Of a DNA stretch of 64,000 nt, positions 20,101 to 27,767 are shown in pieces (within the stretch, counting starts at the first letter, position 1; every line of letters begins with the position of its first letter). The notes beneath the pieces were generated by a model that had not been told where the DNA came from, ran no database searches, and was given only the letters and a program-made list of their open reading frames with translations. The stretch comes from Selenomonas dianae (GTDB taxonomy: Bacteria > Bacillota > Negativicutes > Selenomonadales > Selenomonadaceae), in assembly GCF_030644225.1 (NCBI RefSeq), contig NZ_CP128650.1:2160001-2224000 (forward strand), in the 5' to 3' direction. The position numbers and the translations under genes are program-made.

Positions 20101-21331
20101 ATGCCTTGACCTGCTCATCCCCAACCGACTTGATAAAATCAAACATACTACGCTGGTTCGACTGGAACGAGGATGCAATATGTTTGAGAACCAGAGCCGT
20201 CATCGGATGCAGAGGCATGATATTTCGGATCACATCCTCAGACGTGATGCCCGCGACATCCATCACGCGACGACGGGACTCATGAAGACGACCATTGAGA
20301 TCGCCCTCCACCTCCGCCCAATCCTGCGCCGCGACAGCTTTCGGCTTGAATGCCGCACCGATGAGATCAAACGCGATATTGTCCGGCAGTGTAATCCCGA
20401 CATCGATGAAGCGGTCGCGAACCTTCTTCCACGTCTCATCCGCCTGCGTAAAAAGATGATCCGTCTCATGGGTCACAGGAACGAAGAAAAAATGCTTTGC
20501 ATTCACGAGCTCCGCCAGTTTTTGAAAATCTGCCAGACTCTCACGATTTATGCGGAAATAGTCCGAGAATTCATCCCAGATAAAGACGAGTTTGATATTG
20601 TTCTGCTCAATGACATCCGTCAGCCACGCAATCAGACGATCAATATCGAGCTGCATCATGGTAAAGCCCTCGGCGTTAGAGAGTCGCGTAATACGCTCCA
20701 TGAGGTCACGCACCTCACCGCCCTCGCGCAGACGTGTGACAATATCCTCGACCATCATCCCGCCGAACGATGCCGTCCATTGCGGCTGCTGTAGCACGCT
20801 GTCAACGAAGATCTTGCGCGCCTCAGTCGCCTCCAGCCATGCGATGACACTCTCCTTGAGCGTATGTTCTCCCTCGTAAAGGCCACGCGCATGAAGTTCT
20901 GCCTGCACACTCTCCTGCACGGCAATGAGCAGATCTTGCGTCGAGTGCGGAGTTCCCGCGTAGCGGTACACCGTCACAATGCCATTGCCTACCTGCTTGT
21001 GTCCAAGCAGCTTGCCCAGTAAATCAGTCTCATGTGCGAGTGCCTTATAGTCTTCCCAGTAGGCGCGCAGTTCCGACTCGGGTACATCGAGAATCTTCTT
21101 GAGCGTATAGGCGCACTGCGACTTGCCCGTGCCGTATGCGCCCGAGATCCACACCGAGCGTTTCTCCTGCCGCGCCATCACACGCTCCATCTTTTTCAGC
21201 AGTTCCAGAAACTTCTCATGCGGATAGGTTTTCAGCCACAGATTCTCCGAGTCCCGAATCGAGGAGTCCGTTATCTGAGGAAAATAGTTCTCGTCAAAGT
21301 CAAAATATGTGCGATACATTCCCTGTGCCAT
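17186..21331 (-). CDS. brxC: BREX protein BrxC (large ATPase)
   Basis: A 1381-residue P-loop ATPase. Walker A is GAYGTGKS with K70 and Walker B is LVFIWDE with D253. Long helical segments fill the C-terminal half. BrxC/PglY is a core component of BREX complexes. ATG 21331 is chosen: it lies ten bases after GGAGG and four bases after the brxP stop, while in-frame ATGs upstream lie inside brxP. Homologues with a DUF6079 label belong to this family; I recognise it from motifs plus gene order. Confidence 0.9.
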   Translation of the reverse strand: MAQGMYRTYFDFDENYFPQITDSSIRDSENLWLKTYPHEKFLELLKKMERVMARQEKRSVWISGAYGTGKSQCAYTLKKILDVPESELRAYWEDYKALAHETDLLGKLLGHKQVGNGIVTVYRYAGTPHSTQDLLIAVQESVQAELHARGLYEGEHTLKESVIAWLEATEARKIFVDSVLQQPQWTASFGGMMVEDIVTRLREGGEVRDLMERITRLSNAEGFTMMQLDIDRLIAWLTDVIEQNNIKLVFIWDEFSDYFRINRESLADFQKLAELVNAKHFFFVPVTHETDHLFTQADETWKKVRDRFIDVGITLPDNIAFDLIGAAFKPKAVAAQDWAEVEGDLNGRLHESRRRVMDVAGITSEDVIRNIMPLHPMTALVLKHIASSFQSNQRSMFDFIKSVGDEQVKAFQYFIDHTGPYDEHPLLTVDQLWDFFYVRGKADLATHIRMILDTYEQQKDLREEQQTVLKAILILLAVDKQLGGSIELLHATDQNLSYVFEGDDDLGSRVAAIAQSLKTQGILIQTPRQKGGPTYDLALLSGDQGKIEQYKEGLRKTKTDKLVETGNLGKILTLHPEGLKPRFLSSLGSIQTVTADNFTRIINGLEKPVEAWRFQAVLAFAKDDMEAAAFRSKIKDAARDPKYGHIIFIDALSTPLGADDFEKYVEYSAMAEYYQGNNRTAADQQARHANAVLEQSWKNRIYSGRFIVYTAQQPDGISLTQASEVSGVLKAIVLRQFPNAFDVEKTTTEGYYKTNALKPSALAGLNGVVSGTIKDADNRVLSEVWTLPDYWQRAETKSLPISMIKRDLEARIAAQFSQAGQIGVAELCDVLLSEYGMPPCNLTAFLLGFLLRPYAGDPYRYGDAAGSSGAMTAEKLKEMLGDCIGDLAKGKTPQDTFIVEMTAEERAFYEITQKAWGLSEASCTSVARVSIGIQNRMKEWQLPLWCLDDLAEENLFAVVELYSLLQQKEGREAHGIMMALGSSPQEHPSLADELKALLCVERLEEGMNLFLKSFADGELLHLADELGRRGQLLQDIRHKFSQKYACLWSKETGEELLRELCMEYRAVRATNRVLNVQLQEWTAARAAWKERLSFLRISAEFLAEQSEAFAKTRHILQLLAKGGDVLPEHVRDFVSLMEQYGAEMEQVLGEEDVFFAKAYAPYLDGLSEAERKTIRSKVEQGLFLKTKTHCNEAVRSCAEEYRRSQLKEQLRELWKEKTGSLSPRKWSEQYQTPVLACVGADEYDAAQRVFSYIDHRDGKDEELKAAIAFLEKAAFITVLSDGAQRDAAFRKNVIGKYAGLLTDLPVVREKLTALGISPYDWRGHLRVEEKLKQLAKASYDAGGSSKVLSKIDSMDDATLKAYLKRLVADNMTVGMEILENS

Positions 21332-21335
21332 TTCC

Positions 21336-23603
21336 TCAGACCTCCTCGGTGCGGAAGAGTTCCAATACATCTGCGGAGCTCTTATCCTCTGCCAGCGTGA
21401 TCTTCTCCAAATCATGCGTAAAGGACACGTCAATGAAATCCGGATACTTCGCCGAAAGCCCCCGCAGCATTGGCTCCGCCTCCTCGCGCGTCACACCGAA
21501 GATCCGCGTCGGACTGATGCCGTCACGCTCAATTGTATCATTGAGCAGCGTCGAGAGCGTGAACGCTTTATAGTCGCCGCATTTCTCCGCGAACTTAAAC
21601 AGCCCGTAGAGGAACACACGCGCATCCGAAAGCACACATTTCGTTCGGCAAAGACTCCCATCCTCCGACACATAGCCAAAGTTTAGTACAGTGCCGAGAG
21701 GTGTATTAACAATACGCTTAAATGATTTCACAATCGACTTTGCGTCTTTAGGCTTTACTTCAAACACAAGAAGCATATTCTCGACATCGGCTCTAGCATA
21801 CAGTCGATTTAGGTCAAGATTCTTTATATACCAAGCTATTTGAGGATTGTCAGCCGCCAGATTGAGTAAGATAAGCCCTTCTGCTTCTGCCGAATCCCAC
21901 CCAAGACCGGCAATCAGCTCAGCAAATGGAGTAAAATGATTTTTTTCATTTAAGCCAGCATCGCGTAGAAATCGACGGAACATATCATACATATTGGGAC
22001 CCAATGTATGCTCCGTAAAAAAAGCTTCTTTCAGCTCAAAAAACGATTTCATCCATTCGGGTTTTGGTGCATGATCGGCAAACGAGTTCAAACTCTTCAT
22101 AGCTTTTCCCCCTCCTTGTGGATGTCTTAACGAATGAAACATCAAGCATCCACTGTCAATGTCATGACACGCATGACATTGAATACATCCATCGATTTTT
22201 ACTTTTCCTTCATTGAAACTGATACAGCCATGCGGACAATTCGTTTCACATACACGACATGAACTACAGTAAGAAGCCTTCCGAAATACCTGTCGAAACA
22301 ACTTGCTGAGTTCGGCTCTGTCTTTTAAGGTTCTCTCAGAGATTTTTACATCGTAGCCATCCGCTGTTTGTTTTACAACAAAACGAATTGTCTCACGTTT
22401 ATATGCTAAATAGCACACCTCTCCTTCTACACGCAGTTCCCCAATCGTCTTCATCCATTCTTGCCAGTCCGAATCAGGTCTTCTCACCACAATACGAACA
22501 GTATTCTTCTCCACTGTTTCAACACAGCGAAAGGGGTTATCCAACAAATCCCTGCCATTTTTTCGAGCATTCCACCCACCATTCACAAGATAGGATTCTG
22601 CTTGTTTTTTTGCTCCTCCATGTGTGTTCTTAATAATATCTGTGTATTGTCGCACTTCATCCGGATAGCTTGTTTGACGGAAGAACCCGCTCACGCCACC
22701 TGACATAGGGCAGAACAAGCATCCGGCTCTGGCATTCCCTTTTTTATACGTTTCATTGATCAGAAGTTTGTGTGTATAGATATACAGCCAGATTTCGGCA
22801 GAAGTCCATTTCAAAATAGAATTATGACTGAACTGTCCTCTTTGTTTTTTTCCATAATTTTCATATTGATAACTACTTCGCCTGACACTTTCCTCGGCAC
22901 GGACACCAACGAAGTCCATCCCGACATAGTCTTTTTTTCCTAGCACTTCACGAATTTTCAAAGTTTGTGGTGTGCTCTTATGAACCGAGCAGCACCAGCG
23001 AAGTGTACGCGATGGGGGACCAAAGAGATTCCATGACTCGGCGGGGGTAAAATGCGAGGCAGCCCGATAGAACGGTATCTCCTCGGCTTTGCACTCCGCC
23101 TCTACCTGATCGACGAGCGCGTAGGTGTCCGGGAACTCCATCCCCGTATCGCCGAACACAACAACAAAGCTGCCCTGCGGCAGTGCCTTTTTCACGAGAT
23201 CGAGCAGGACACAGCTGTCCTTCCCTCCCGAGAACGCAACATGAAAACAATCCAGCTTTGCTCGATACTTCTCATAAACCGCGACGATCTTCTTCACCGT
23301 GGTCTGCTCAATCAACTCCAGCATCTCGCGATTCTTCGCGACCATACGAGGAATATCTACACAGATGAGCTCCACGCCTTTCGGAAGAAGTAGGTCGCCG
23401 TTCTCATCCGCCATCAGCTCAATCTGTGGTGCGGTATAGACATCGCCGCCCTTGAGCTTTGCAACCATCTGCCCACGGTAGTAGTAGCAATTCGCCTCTG
23501 CCCAGAGATAGGGCAACTCATTCTGATGTACGTACTTCCAATACGCATCAAATCCCAAAACATCCAACTCAGCAGCATATACAGGACGAGGCTCCTTGGA
23601 CAT
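21336..23603 (-). CDS. brxP: BREX type 4 protein BrxP (PAPS-reductase-like, ferredoxin-containing)
   Basis: At least 755 residues from ATG 23603. The PP-loop SGGKDS (125-130) and GDTGMEFPDT mark the PAPS reductase/DndC-type domain. WCCSVHK and GCLFCPMS add cysteines, and CSSCRVCETNCPHGC plus CIQCHACHD are ferredoxin-like 4Fe-4S motifs; an unrecognised C-terminal domain follows. Type 4 BREX has this protein in place of PglX. The frame stays open upstream of the ATG and encodes a convincing extra N-terminus (IYSYTYDDETGGLLLNSS). An ATT codon at 23666 lies five bases after GAGGGG, whereas the ATG has no ribosome-binding site, so the true start may be ATT, giving 776 residues. GC content drops sharply inside the gene. 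Confidence 0.88.
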   Translation of the reverse strand: MSKEPRPVYAAELDVLGFDAYWKYVHQNELPYLWAEANCYYYRGQMVAKLKGGDVYTAPQIELMADENGDLLLPKGVELICVDIPRMVAKNREMLELIEQTTVKKIVAVYEKYRAKLDCFHVAFSGGKDSCVLLDLVKKALPQGSFVVVFGDTGMEFPDTYALVDQVEAECKAEEIPFYRAASHFTPAESWNLFGPPSRTLRWCCSVHKSTPQTLKIREVLGKKDYVGMDFVGVRAEESVRRSSYQYENYGKKQRGQFSHNSILKWTSAEIWLYIYTHKLLINETYKKGNARAGCLFCPMSGGVSGFFRQTSYPDEVRQYTDIIKNTHGGAKKQAESYLVNGGWNARKNGRDLLDNPFRCVETVEKNTVRIVVRRPDSDWQEWMKTIGELRVEGEVCYLAYKRETIRFVVKQTADGYDVKISERTLKDRAELSKLFRQVFRKASYCSSCRVCETNCPHGCISFNEGKVKIDGCIQCHACHDIDSGCLMFHSLRHPQGGGKAMKSLNSFADHAPKPEWMKSFFELKEAFFTEHTLGPNMYDMFRRFLRDAGLNEKNHFTPFAELIAGLGWDSAEAEGLILLNLAADNPQIAWYIKNLDLNRLYARADVENMLLVFEVKPKDAKSIVKSFKRIVNTPLGTVLNFGYVSEDGSLCRTKCVLSDARVFLYGLFKFAEKCGDYKAFTLSTLLNDTIERDGISPTRIFGVTREEAEPMLRGLSAKYPDFIDVSFTHDLEKITLAEDKSSADVLELFRTEEV

Positions 23604-23667
23604 CTTCGTCGGTGAGGAGTTTAACAGCAGCCCCCCCGTCTCGTCATCATACGTATAGGAATAAATT

Positions 23668-25089
23668 TCAACCCCTCACCTTCGCTAGTGCTATTACGAC
23701 GTTTAGTTGTCTGTCAATCGGCATTTTACCAACATAACCAAAATCACAAAGAAACTGTCCAACTGTTTCGCGTTCCAAGTCTATATTTGCATGAAGTACG
23801 GCATCTGCCAACAAATCATCGTAAGTTCTAAGTGATGCAGTTTTCCGAATAACGGCTCCCACATTACCATTATTAAATTGCGGTGCTTCAAATCGAAATT
23901 GCCGACTAAACCTTCTGCAATAGCTCTCAAGTAAGTACCGATTCCACTGCTTTCCACATGCAGGAAAATGTGCAAAGGACACAAAATCTTTTAAGACAAG
24001 ATATTCTCCAACAACGATTTCTGAAAGCACTTCATCCGTTCTTGCTACATCAAAAGCCACGTAAGAATCCGATACAAAATTCTCCGCATCAACTCGAACC
24101 ATTATTTCCAATGCTGCACGCAAGGCTGTCACACTATTTTTTGTAAGTTTTTTCGCATAATCATTCATCTCCGACAACGTACAGACATCTCGCTCGCGAC
24201 AGAACGCACGCATTCGGTCAATCGCCGACATTTTCCGCCCCTCCGCCGCTGATGAATGCCCTTTTTGCGTTACGGTGACACCCTTTTTATCGTAATGATC
24301 CGCCAGACAGATCGCATAAATCGCATCATAAATCGCGGAGCAACTCTCCGTCTCGAGTTCATAGTTCTCGGCGAGAACATCATCGACGGGCAGTTCCTTG
24401 ATGCTCCAGTACGGCTGCTGCTCCGAAAGCTCTTGAGCCTTTTCGCGCAGCCGAACCTTCACCTCATCACGGATTGCAACACGCGAAACATGCGTATACG
24501 TCTCGTTCGACACCCGCAGGAAATCACCGCCATCCCGCAATGTTTGTTTGATTTTATCATAGGGGATATAGAGTCGATCTGCCAGTTCCTCATACGTCCA
24601 TAGGGTCTTATCACCCCAGATCGCTATTATATCGTCTGTGATTACATCAAAAAGAGTACCATCCCGCTTTCCAAAGTACATTTTTTCATAATGCAGGTCG
24701 GGGAATAATTGCCGCAAGACAGCGTTCAAGATGGATTCGCTAAATATATGCGCATCGCTCAGCTTCTTTTGATGGCGTGCGAAAAACGCCTCATAGAAGA
24801 TGACCTGCGACTTTCCGAGATAAGTCGTAACAATAAATTGCAGCCAGTCCAGGACATCGCGAGGAATCAGAAATGCCATTTGCCCGTCCTGTATGGTGAA
24901 CGCAGCAATCTGTGCACGCACAGCATGATCCGATGCCAGCAGCTCCTCGCCACCATGATCTTCCCGCCATCGCTCACGCAGCTGCCGCATTGCAATCGGC
25001 GAATTGAGCCGATAGCCATTGGGAAAATGACGACGAAGGAGCTGCAGCAGCGCATCTCGCAAGAAATCATTCCCCGCAAAAATGCCCAT
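23668..25089 (-). CDS. Unrecognised 473-residue protein in the BREX operon
   Basis: I do not recognise a family. The start is ATG 25089; an in-frame GTG at 25101 abuts its AGGAAG site and is too close. The protein is soluble and mostly helical, with possible winged-helix stretches (LWTYEELADRLYIPYDKIKQTLRD and VCTLSEMNDYAKKLTKNSVTALR) that would suit DNA binding, and a conserved-looking end (ETVGQFLCDFGYVGKMPIDRQL). Its stop lies at the 5' end of brxP, two bases from the candidate ATT start, so the two are probably coupled. A DNA-binding accessory or specificity factor is a guess from position only. The 3' third is AT-richer than the rest. Confidence 0.75.
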   Translation of the reverse strand: MGIFAGNDFLRDALLQLLRRHFPNGYRLNSPIAMRQLRERWREDHGGEELLASDHAVRAQIAAFTIQDGQMAFLIPRDVLDWLQFIVTTYLGKSQVIFYEAFFARHQKKLSDAHIFSESILNAVLRQLFPDLHYEKMYFGKRDGTLFDVITDDIIAIWGDKTLWTYEELADRLYIPYDKIKQTLRDGGDFLRVSNETYTHVSRVAIRDEVKVRLREKAQELSEQQPYWSIKELPVDDVLAENYELETESCSAIYDAIYAICLADHYDKKGVTVTQKGHSSAAEGRKMSAIDRMRAFCRERDVCTLSEMNDYAKKLTKNSVTALRAALEIMVRVDAENFVSDSYVAFDVARTDEVLSEIVVGEYLVLKDFVSFAHFPACGKQWNRYLLESYCRRFSRQFRFEAPQFNNGNVGAVIRKTASLRTYDDLLADAVLHANIDLERETVGQFLCDFGYVGKMPIDRQLNVVIALAKVRG

Positions 25090-25123
25090 GCCTTTATTCA
25101 CCTTCCTAATCTATAATAAATGT

Positions 25124-25151
25124 ATTTTACCACAATCAGTCATTCTTGTAA
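25124..25151 (-). promoter_or_regulatory. Possible internal promoter of the BREX core
   Basis: On the minus strand TTACAA (25151-25146), a 16-bp spacer and TAAAAT (25129-25124) preceded by TG form a weak extended -10 promoter. It would separate the BREX core from the ATPase/TOPRIM pair. Confidence 0.35.
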
Positions 25152-25193
25152 TCCACATTTTCCTGAATACGCTCCTTAGATTTCGTCTGACAG

Positions 25194-25943
25194 CTAATCG
25201 GCCCCATCAAATATATCAAACGCCTGCAAGGTTCTTTGTATCTCCGCAAGTTCGTTCCAATCTATTGTACTTAGTATTTTCCGGTGTTTTTGATAAATAT
25301 GTGTCGGCGCAGCAATAGCAAGATATACCGCCAATGGAGCTTTTACTTGATCTTCCCTGACTGATAAATATGGCATATTCTCTTTTTCTTTATGTTTTAC
25401 CAGACATTGAACAAACTTTCGCGACACTCTCGCAAGACACGCTCCTTTTGCGGTTTTCTCCAAGCCTGACAAAAGAGCGGTCTCCAAAGCGCCTTCACCT
25501 TCCAACGGTATGCCCAAAAAGAGAGTTTCTACATCGATAAGACGCCCGCCCATTGCCGTGGGTTGACGACCTTTACACCATGCACCATCTTGAAAGTTTG
25601 GCAAATTATACTTTTGTAGAATCTGATTAAGTTCTTGCAACAGAGCATTCTTTTCTGCCTCACTGTCATGATCGGCAATGACAGCGATATGTGTGTACCG
25701 ATTCTGCAGATTAGTATTGACATAATTGACACGCAAAACTTCTTCCAACTTCGTACAAAATTTTGTACATCCTTGAACCACACGAATTGTAAGAAGTATT
25801 TGGTCTTTTTCATAATAGCAGTCTTCTATGTACTCATTGCGAATCTCGCCGTCGCCTTTATGTAGAAAGCCAAATCGCTTGCAAAAATAACGATCTAAGA
25901 CAACTCGATCCGATTCACCTTCGCAAAGTATGATGACATTCAT
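25194..25943 (-). CDS. TOPRIM-type nuclease-like partner of an OLD-like ATPase
   Basis: A 249-residue protein. ILCEGESD (5-12) and VIADHDSEAE (about 88-97) match the glutamate and DxD motifs of TOPRIM folds, as found in OLD nucleases and in two-gene ATPase/TOPRIM defence pairs. Its ATG overlaps the stop of the upstream ATPase by four bases, so the two are translationally coupled and likely form one complex. Composition is clearly AT-richer than the flanks. Exact family (for example DUF3226- or DUF4435-like) cannot be decided by eye. Inferred role: effector cleaving nucleic acid when the ATPase is triggered. Confidence 0.75.
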   Translation of the reverse strand: MNVIILCEGESDRVVLDRYFCKRFGFLHKGDGEIRNEYIEDCYYEKDQILLTIRVVQGCTKFCTKLEEVLRVNYVNTNLQNRYTHIAVIADHDSEAEKNALLQELNQILQKYNLPNFQDGAWCKGRQPTAMGGRLIDVETLFLGIPLEGEGALETALLSGLEKTAKGACLARVSRKFVQCLVKHKEKENMPYLSVREDQVKAPLAVYLAIAAPTHIYQKHRKILSTIDWNELAEIQRTLQAFDIFDGAD

Positions 25944-27100
25944 ATTCTCAGCTCCAATCCACGCTCACGTGCCCACAGAGCCTCCTCCCCGTCCATGACA
26001 CGATGCGTAACGCCCTGGCCATCATGACGCAGTGTAACAATACGAATCTGTTCTTGTAAGCACTGCTTTCCCCGTTTCTGAGCCGCCTGCAGGAGCGCAT
26101 CCATATACTCCAAATTGTGCGTCGTCATAAAGAGCTGATTGTTATATTTCTCTGCATAGTGAAGGAGATTACGGCTCAACTGCTCCTGCGCCTCTGAGTG
26201 GAATCCGCTGTCAACTTCCTCTAGGCAGTGAATGGCGCGCGGAAACGATAACATCCCACCTAAAATGTCATACCAGCGTCGAACACCATCCCCCATCCCA
26301 TAGAGAGGGATTCGCCCACCGTCTTTCATGAAAAGTGAAATAGATGCCTCAGAGCCATCAGGGAATGGTATATTCTCTATTTTTTGTATCGACAACCCTT
26401 CAAATGATCGATTCATTTCCATTGCAAACGCATCGATTTCATTCTCTCTGCTTAACTGAGAATAAATCCTTTTATTTTCTTTTTCATTTCGATACGTAAG
26501 CATATCGGTAAATCGGGCTAAAAACAACGGTTTTTTACTTTTCATTTCACCGGGAATATGTGGAAATAAAATTTGATATAAACTTTCTTGTTCATTGACT
26601 GCTATTTTCCAGCTTCCAATCAACTGCGGGTCAATCTGTATACTGATACTGTCATTCGTTTGCATTTGTATGCGGGGAACGTGTATGTCATCTGGTGCAA
26701 TATCTATCGTATGCCCCTCATCCGGCGAATGATAAAAAAAATCTGAGAATATCTCCCCCGGAACAAGTGTATGATGTATATTTATGACACTGTCATCTGT
26801 CTTAATCTTAAAAGAGAACTCATACGTATCCCGCTCCGTTTTTCTTGTAAAGGAATTAAACACTGCATCAGCCATTCGATAAGGTGTCATGGACTGCCCT
26901 GAATACTGCACAGAACGGCTCATGATCCCCTTGGAAAACAGCGGTCTAAAGTGATCCCCACATGCCCCCCCATAAACAGCCTCTAGCAGTGTTGTCTTGC
27001 CGGCGTTGTTCATCCCGACAAAAAGATTGACCTGTGCGAGATTTTCAATTTGTATATGCTCAAATTTTTTGAAGTCATTGATCTCTATTGTTCGAATCAT
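25940..27100 (-). CDS. SMC/OLD-like AAA ATPase, sensor partner of the TOPRIM protein
   Basis: A 386-residue ABC/SMC-type ATPase starting at ATG 27100, nine bases after GGAGG; an in-frame start at 27175 lies before the promoter's -35 box. MIRTIEINDFKKFEHIQIENL is the typical N-terminal strand pair, GMNNAGKTT (K35) is Walker A, CLEEVDSGFH resembles Walker B/D-loop and MTTHN the switch histidine. Similar ATPases pair with TOPRIM proteins in OLD, Gabija and PARIS-type defence. It is the first gene of the minus-strand defence locus and has its own promoter. The middle (about 26330-26880) is much AT-richer than both ends. Confidence 0.8.
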   Translation of the reverse strand: MIRTIEINDFKKFEHIQIENLAQVNLFVGMNNAGKTTLLEAVYGGACGDHFRPLFSKGIMSRSVQYSGQSMTPYRMADAVFNSFTRKTERDTYEFSFKIKTDDSVINIHHTLVPGEIFSDFFYHSPDEGHTIDIAPDDIHVPRIQMQTNDSISIQIDPQLIGSWKIAVNEQESLYQILFPHIPGEMKSKKPLFLARFTDMLTYRNEKENKRIYSQLSRENEIDAFAMEMNRSFEGLSIQKIENIPFPDGSEASISLFMKDGGRIPLYGMGDGVRRWYDILGGMLSFPRAIHCLEEVDSGFHSEAQEQLSRNLLHYAEKYNNQLFMTTHNLEYMDALLQAAQKRGKQCLQEQIRIVTLRHDGQGVTHRVMDGEEALWARERGLELRI

Positions 27101-27134
27101 ATCGCAATCCTCCCTATTATTCTTTTGCAAATTC

Positions 27135-27163
27135 ATTATACCCCACGTTTCGGCATATGGAAA
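27135..27163 (-). promoter_or_regulatory. Promoter of the ATPase/TOPRIM/BREX gene series
   Basis: On the minus strand TTTCCA (27163-27158), a 17-bp spacer and a perfect TATAAT (27140-27135) stand 35 bp before the ATPase start codon. It diverges from the promoter at 27254. Confidence 0.7.
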
Positions 27164-27253
27164 GCACAAAACCAACCGCTATGACGATTCTCTTTCCGAA
27201 AAATGAAGAACTCCCTGATAAAGCCACATCGTCATATGAGACAATTCGCCCGA

Positions 27254-27282
27254 TTGTAGCCTCCTGTAAGAAATGTTACAAT
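27254..27282 (+). promoter_or_regulatory. Promoter of the 140-residue and giant-protein genes
   Basis: TTGTAG (27254-27259), 17 bp and TACAAT (27277-27282) lie 37 bp before ATG 27319. Confidence 0.6.
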
Positions 27283-27318
27283 AAAGCGAATAAAACAGCG
27301 ACACAGAGGAGCGAGGCT

Positions 27319-27741
27319 ATGCAGGTACAGGTAAACGTAAAGCGAATCGGAAAGCGCAGGAACGCGATTGAAACGCGCCCCTATGAAATTGGGGAGGTGC
27401 GTGATGTCGGCGGGCTGATTGCGGCGTTCGTCACGGCGGAGGTCACACGGTTCAACGAACGGGCGGCGGCGGGAGAGACGGTGCTCCGCTATCTGACGAG
27501 CGAGGATGTCGCGGATGCCGCCACGGTCGGAAAGATCGGGTTCGGCGCGGACTACAACGGGCAGGTGCAGGACACGGCGGCGGCGATCGAGAACGCACGT
27601 CAGTCGTTCGAGGACGGCATCTACCGCATCTTCATCAACGGAGAGGAGGCGGGCGAGACCTGCGACACGCCCGTCACGCTGCACGAAAACGATGAGATCA
27701 CCTTTGTCCGCCTGACAATGCTTGCGGGACGTATGTGGTAA
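27319..27741 (+). CDS. Unrecognised 140-residue protein before the giant protein
   Basis: The start ATG 27319 follows GAGGAGCGAGG. The protein is soluble. Its last 40 residues (FINGEEAG, TLHENDEITFVRLTMLAGRMW) look like a small beta-rich fold and loosely resemble beta-grasp proteins, but lack a terminal GG. The stop lies 26 bp before the start of the 1707-residue gene, so the two probably form one operon and may act together. No family assigned. Orientation and promoter separate it from the BREX series. Confidence 0.7.
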   Translation: MQVQVNVKRIGKRRNAIETRPYEIGEVRDVGGLIAAFVTAEVTRFNERAAAGETVLRYLTSEDVADAATVGKIGFGADYNGQVQDTAAAIENARQSFEDGIYRIFINGEEAGETCDTPVTLHENDEITFVRLTMLAGRMW

Positions 27742-27767
27742 AAATCGCTGATAAATGGAGGAATACG

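Noticed and set aside
19124-20794. 556-codon plus-strand frame inside brxC
   Set aside because: Shadow of the BrxC coding strand; no recognisable protein.
11814-23603. Reading the locus as a Dnd or Ssp system
   Set aside because: No DndD/DndE or SspB/SspC equivalents; PglZ, BrxC and BrxL are diagnostic of BREX.
13193-27100. tRNA-Ser as attachment site of a defence island
   Set aside because: The tRNA lies over 20 kb from the locus with household genes in between, and no tRNA-end duplicate was seen.
27738-27760. Further MITE-like fragment (AATCGCTGATAAAT) before the giant-protein gene
   Set aside because: Only about 14 matching bases and no further similarity; chance cannot be excluded.
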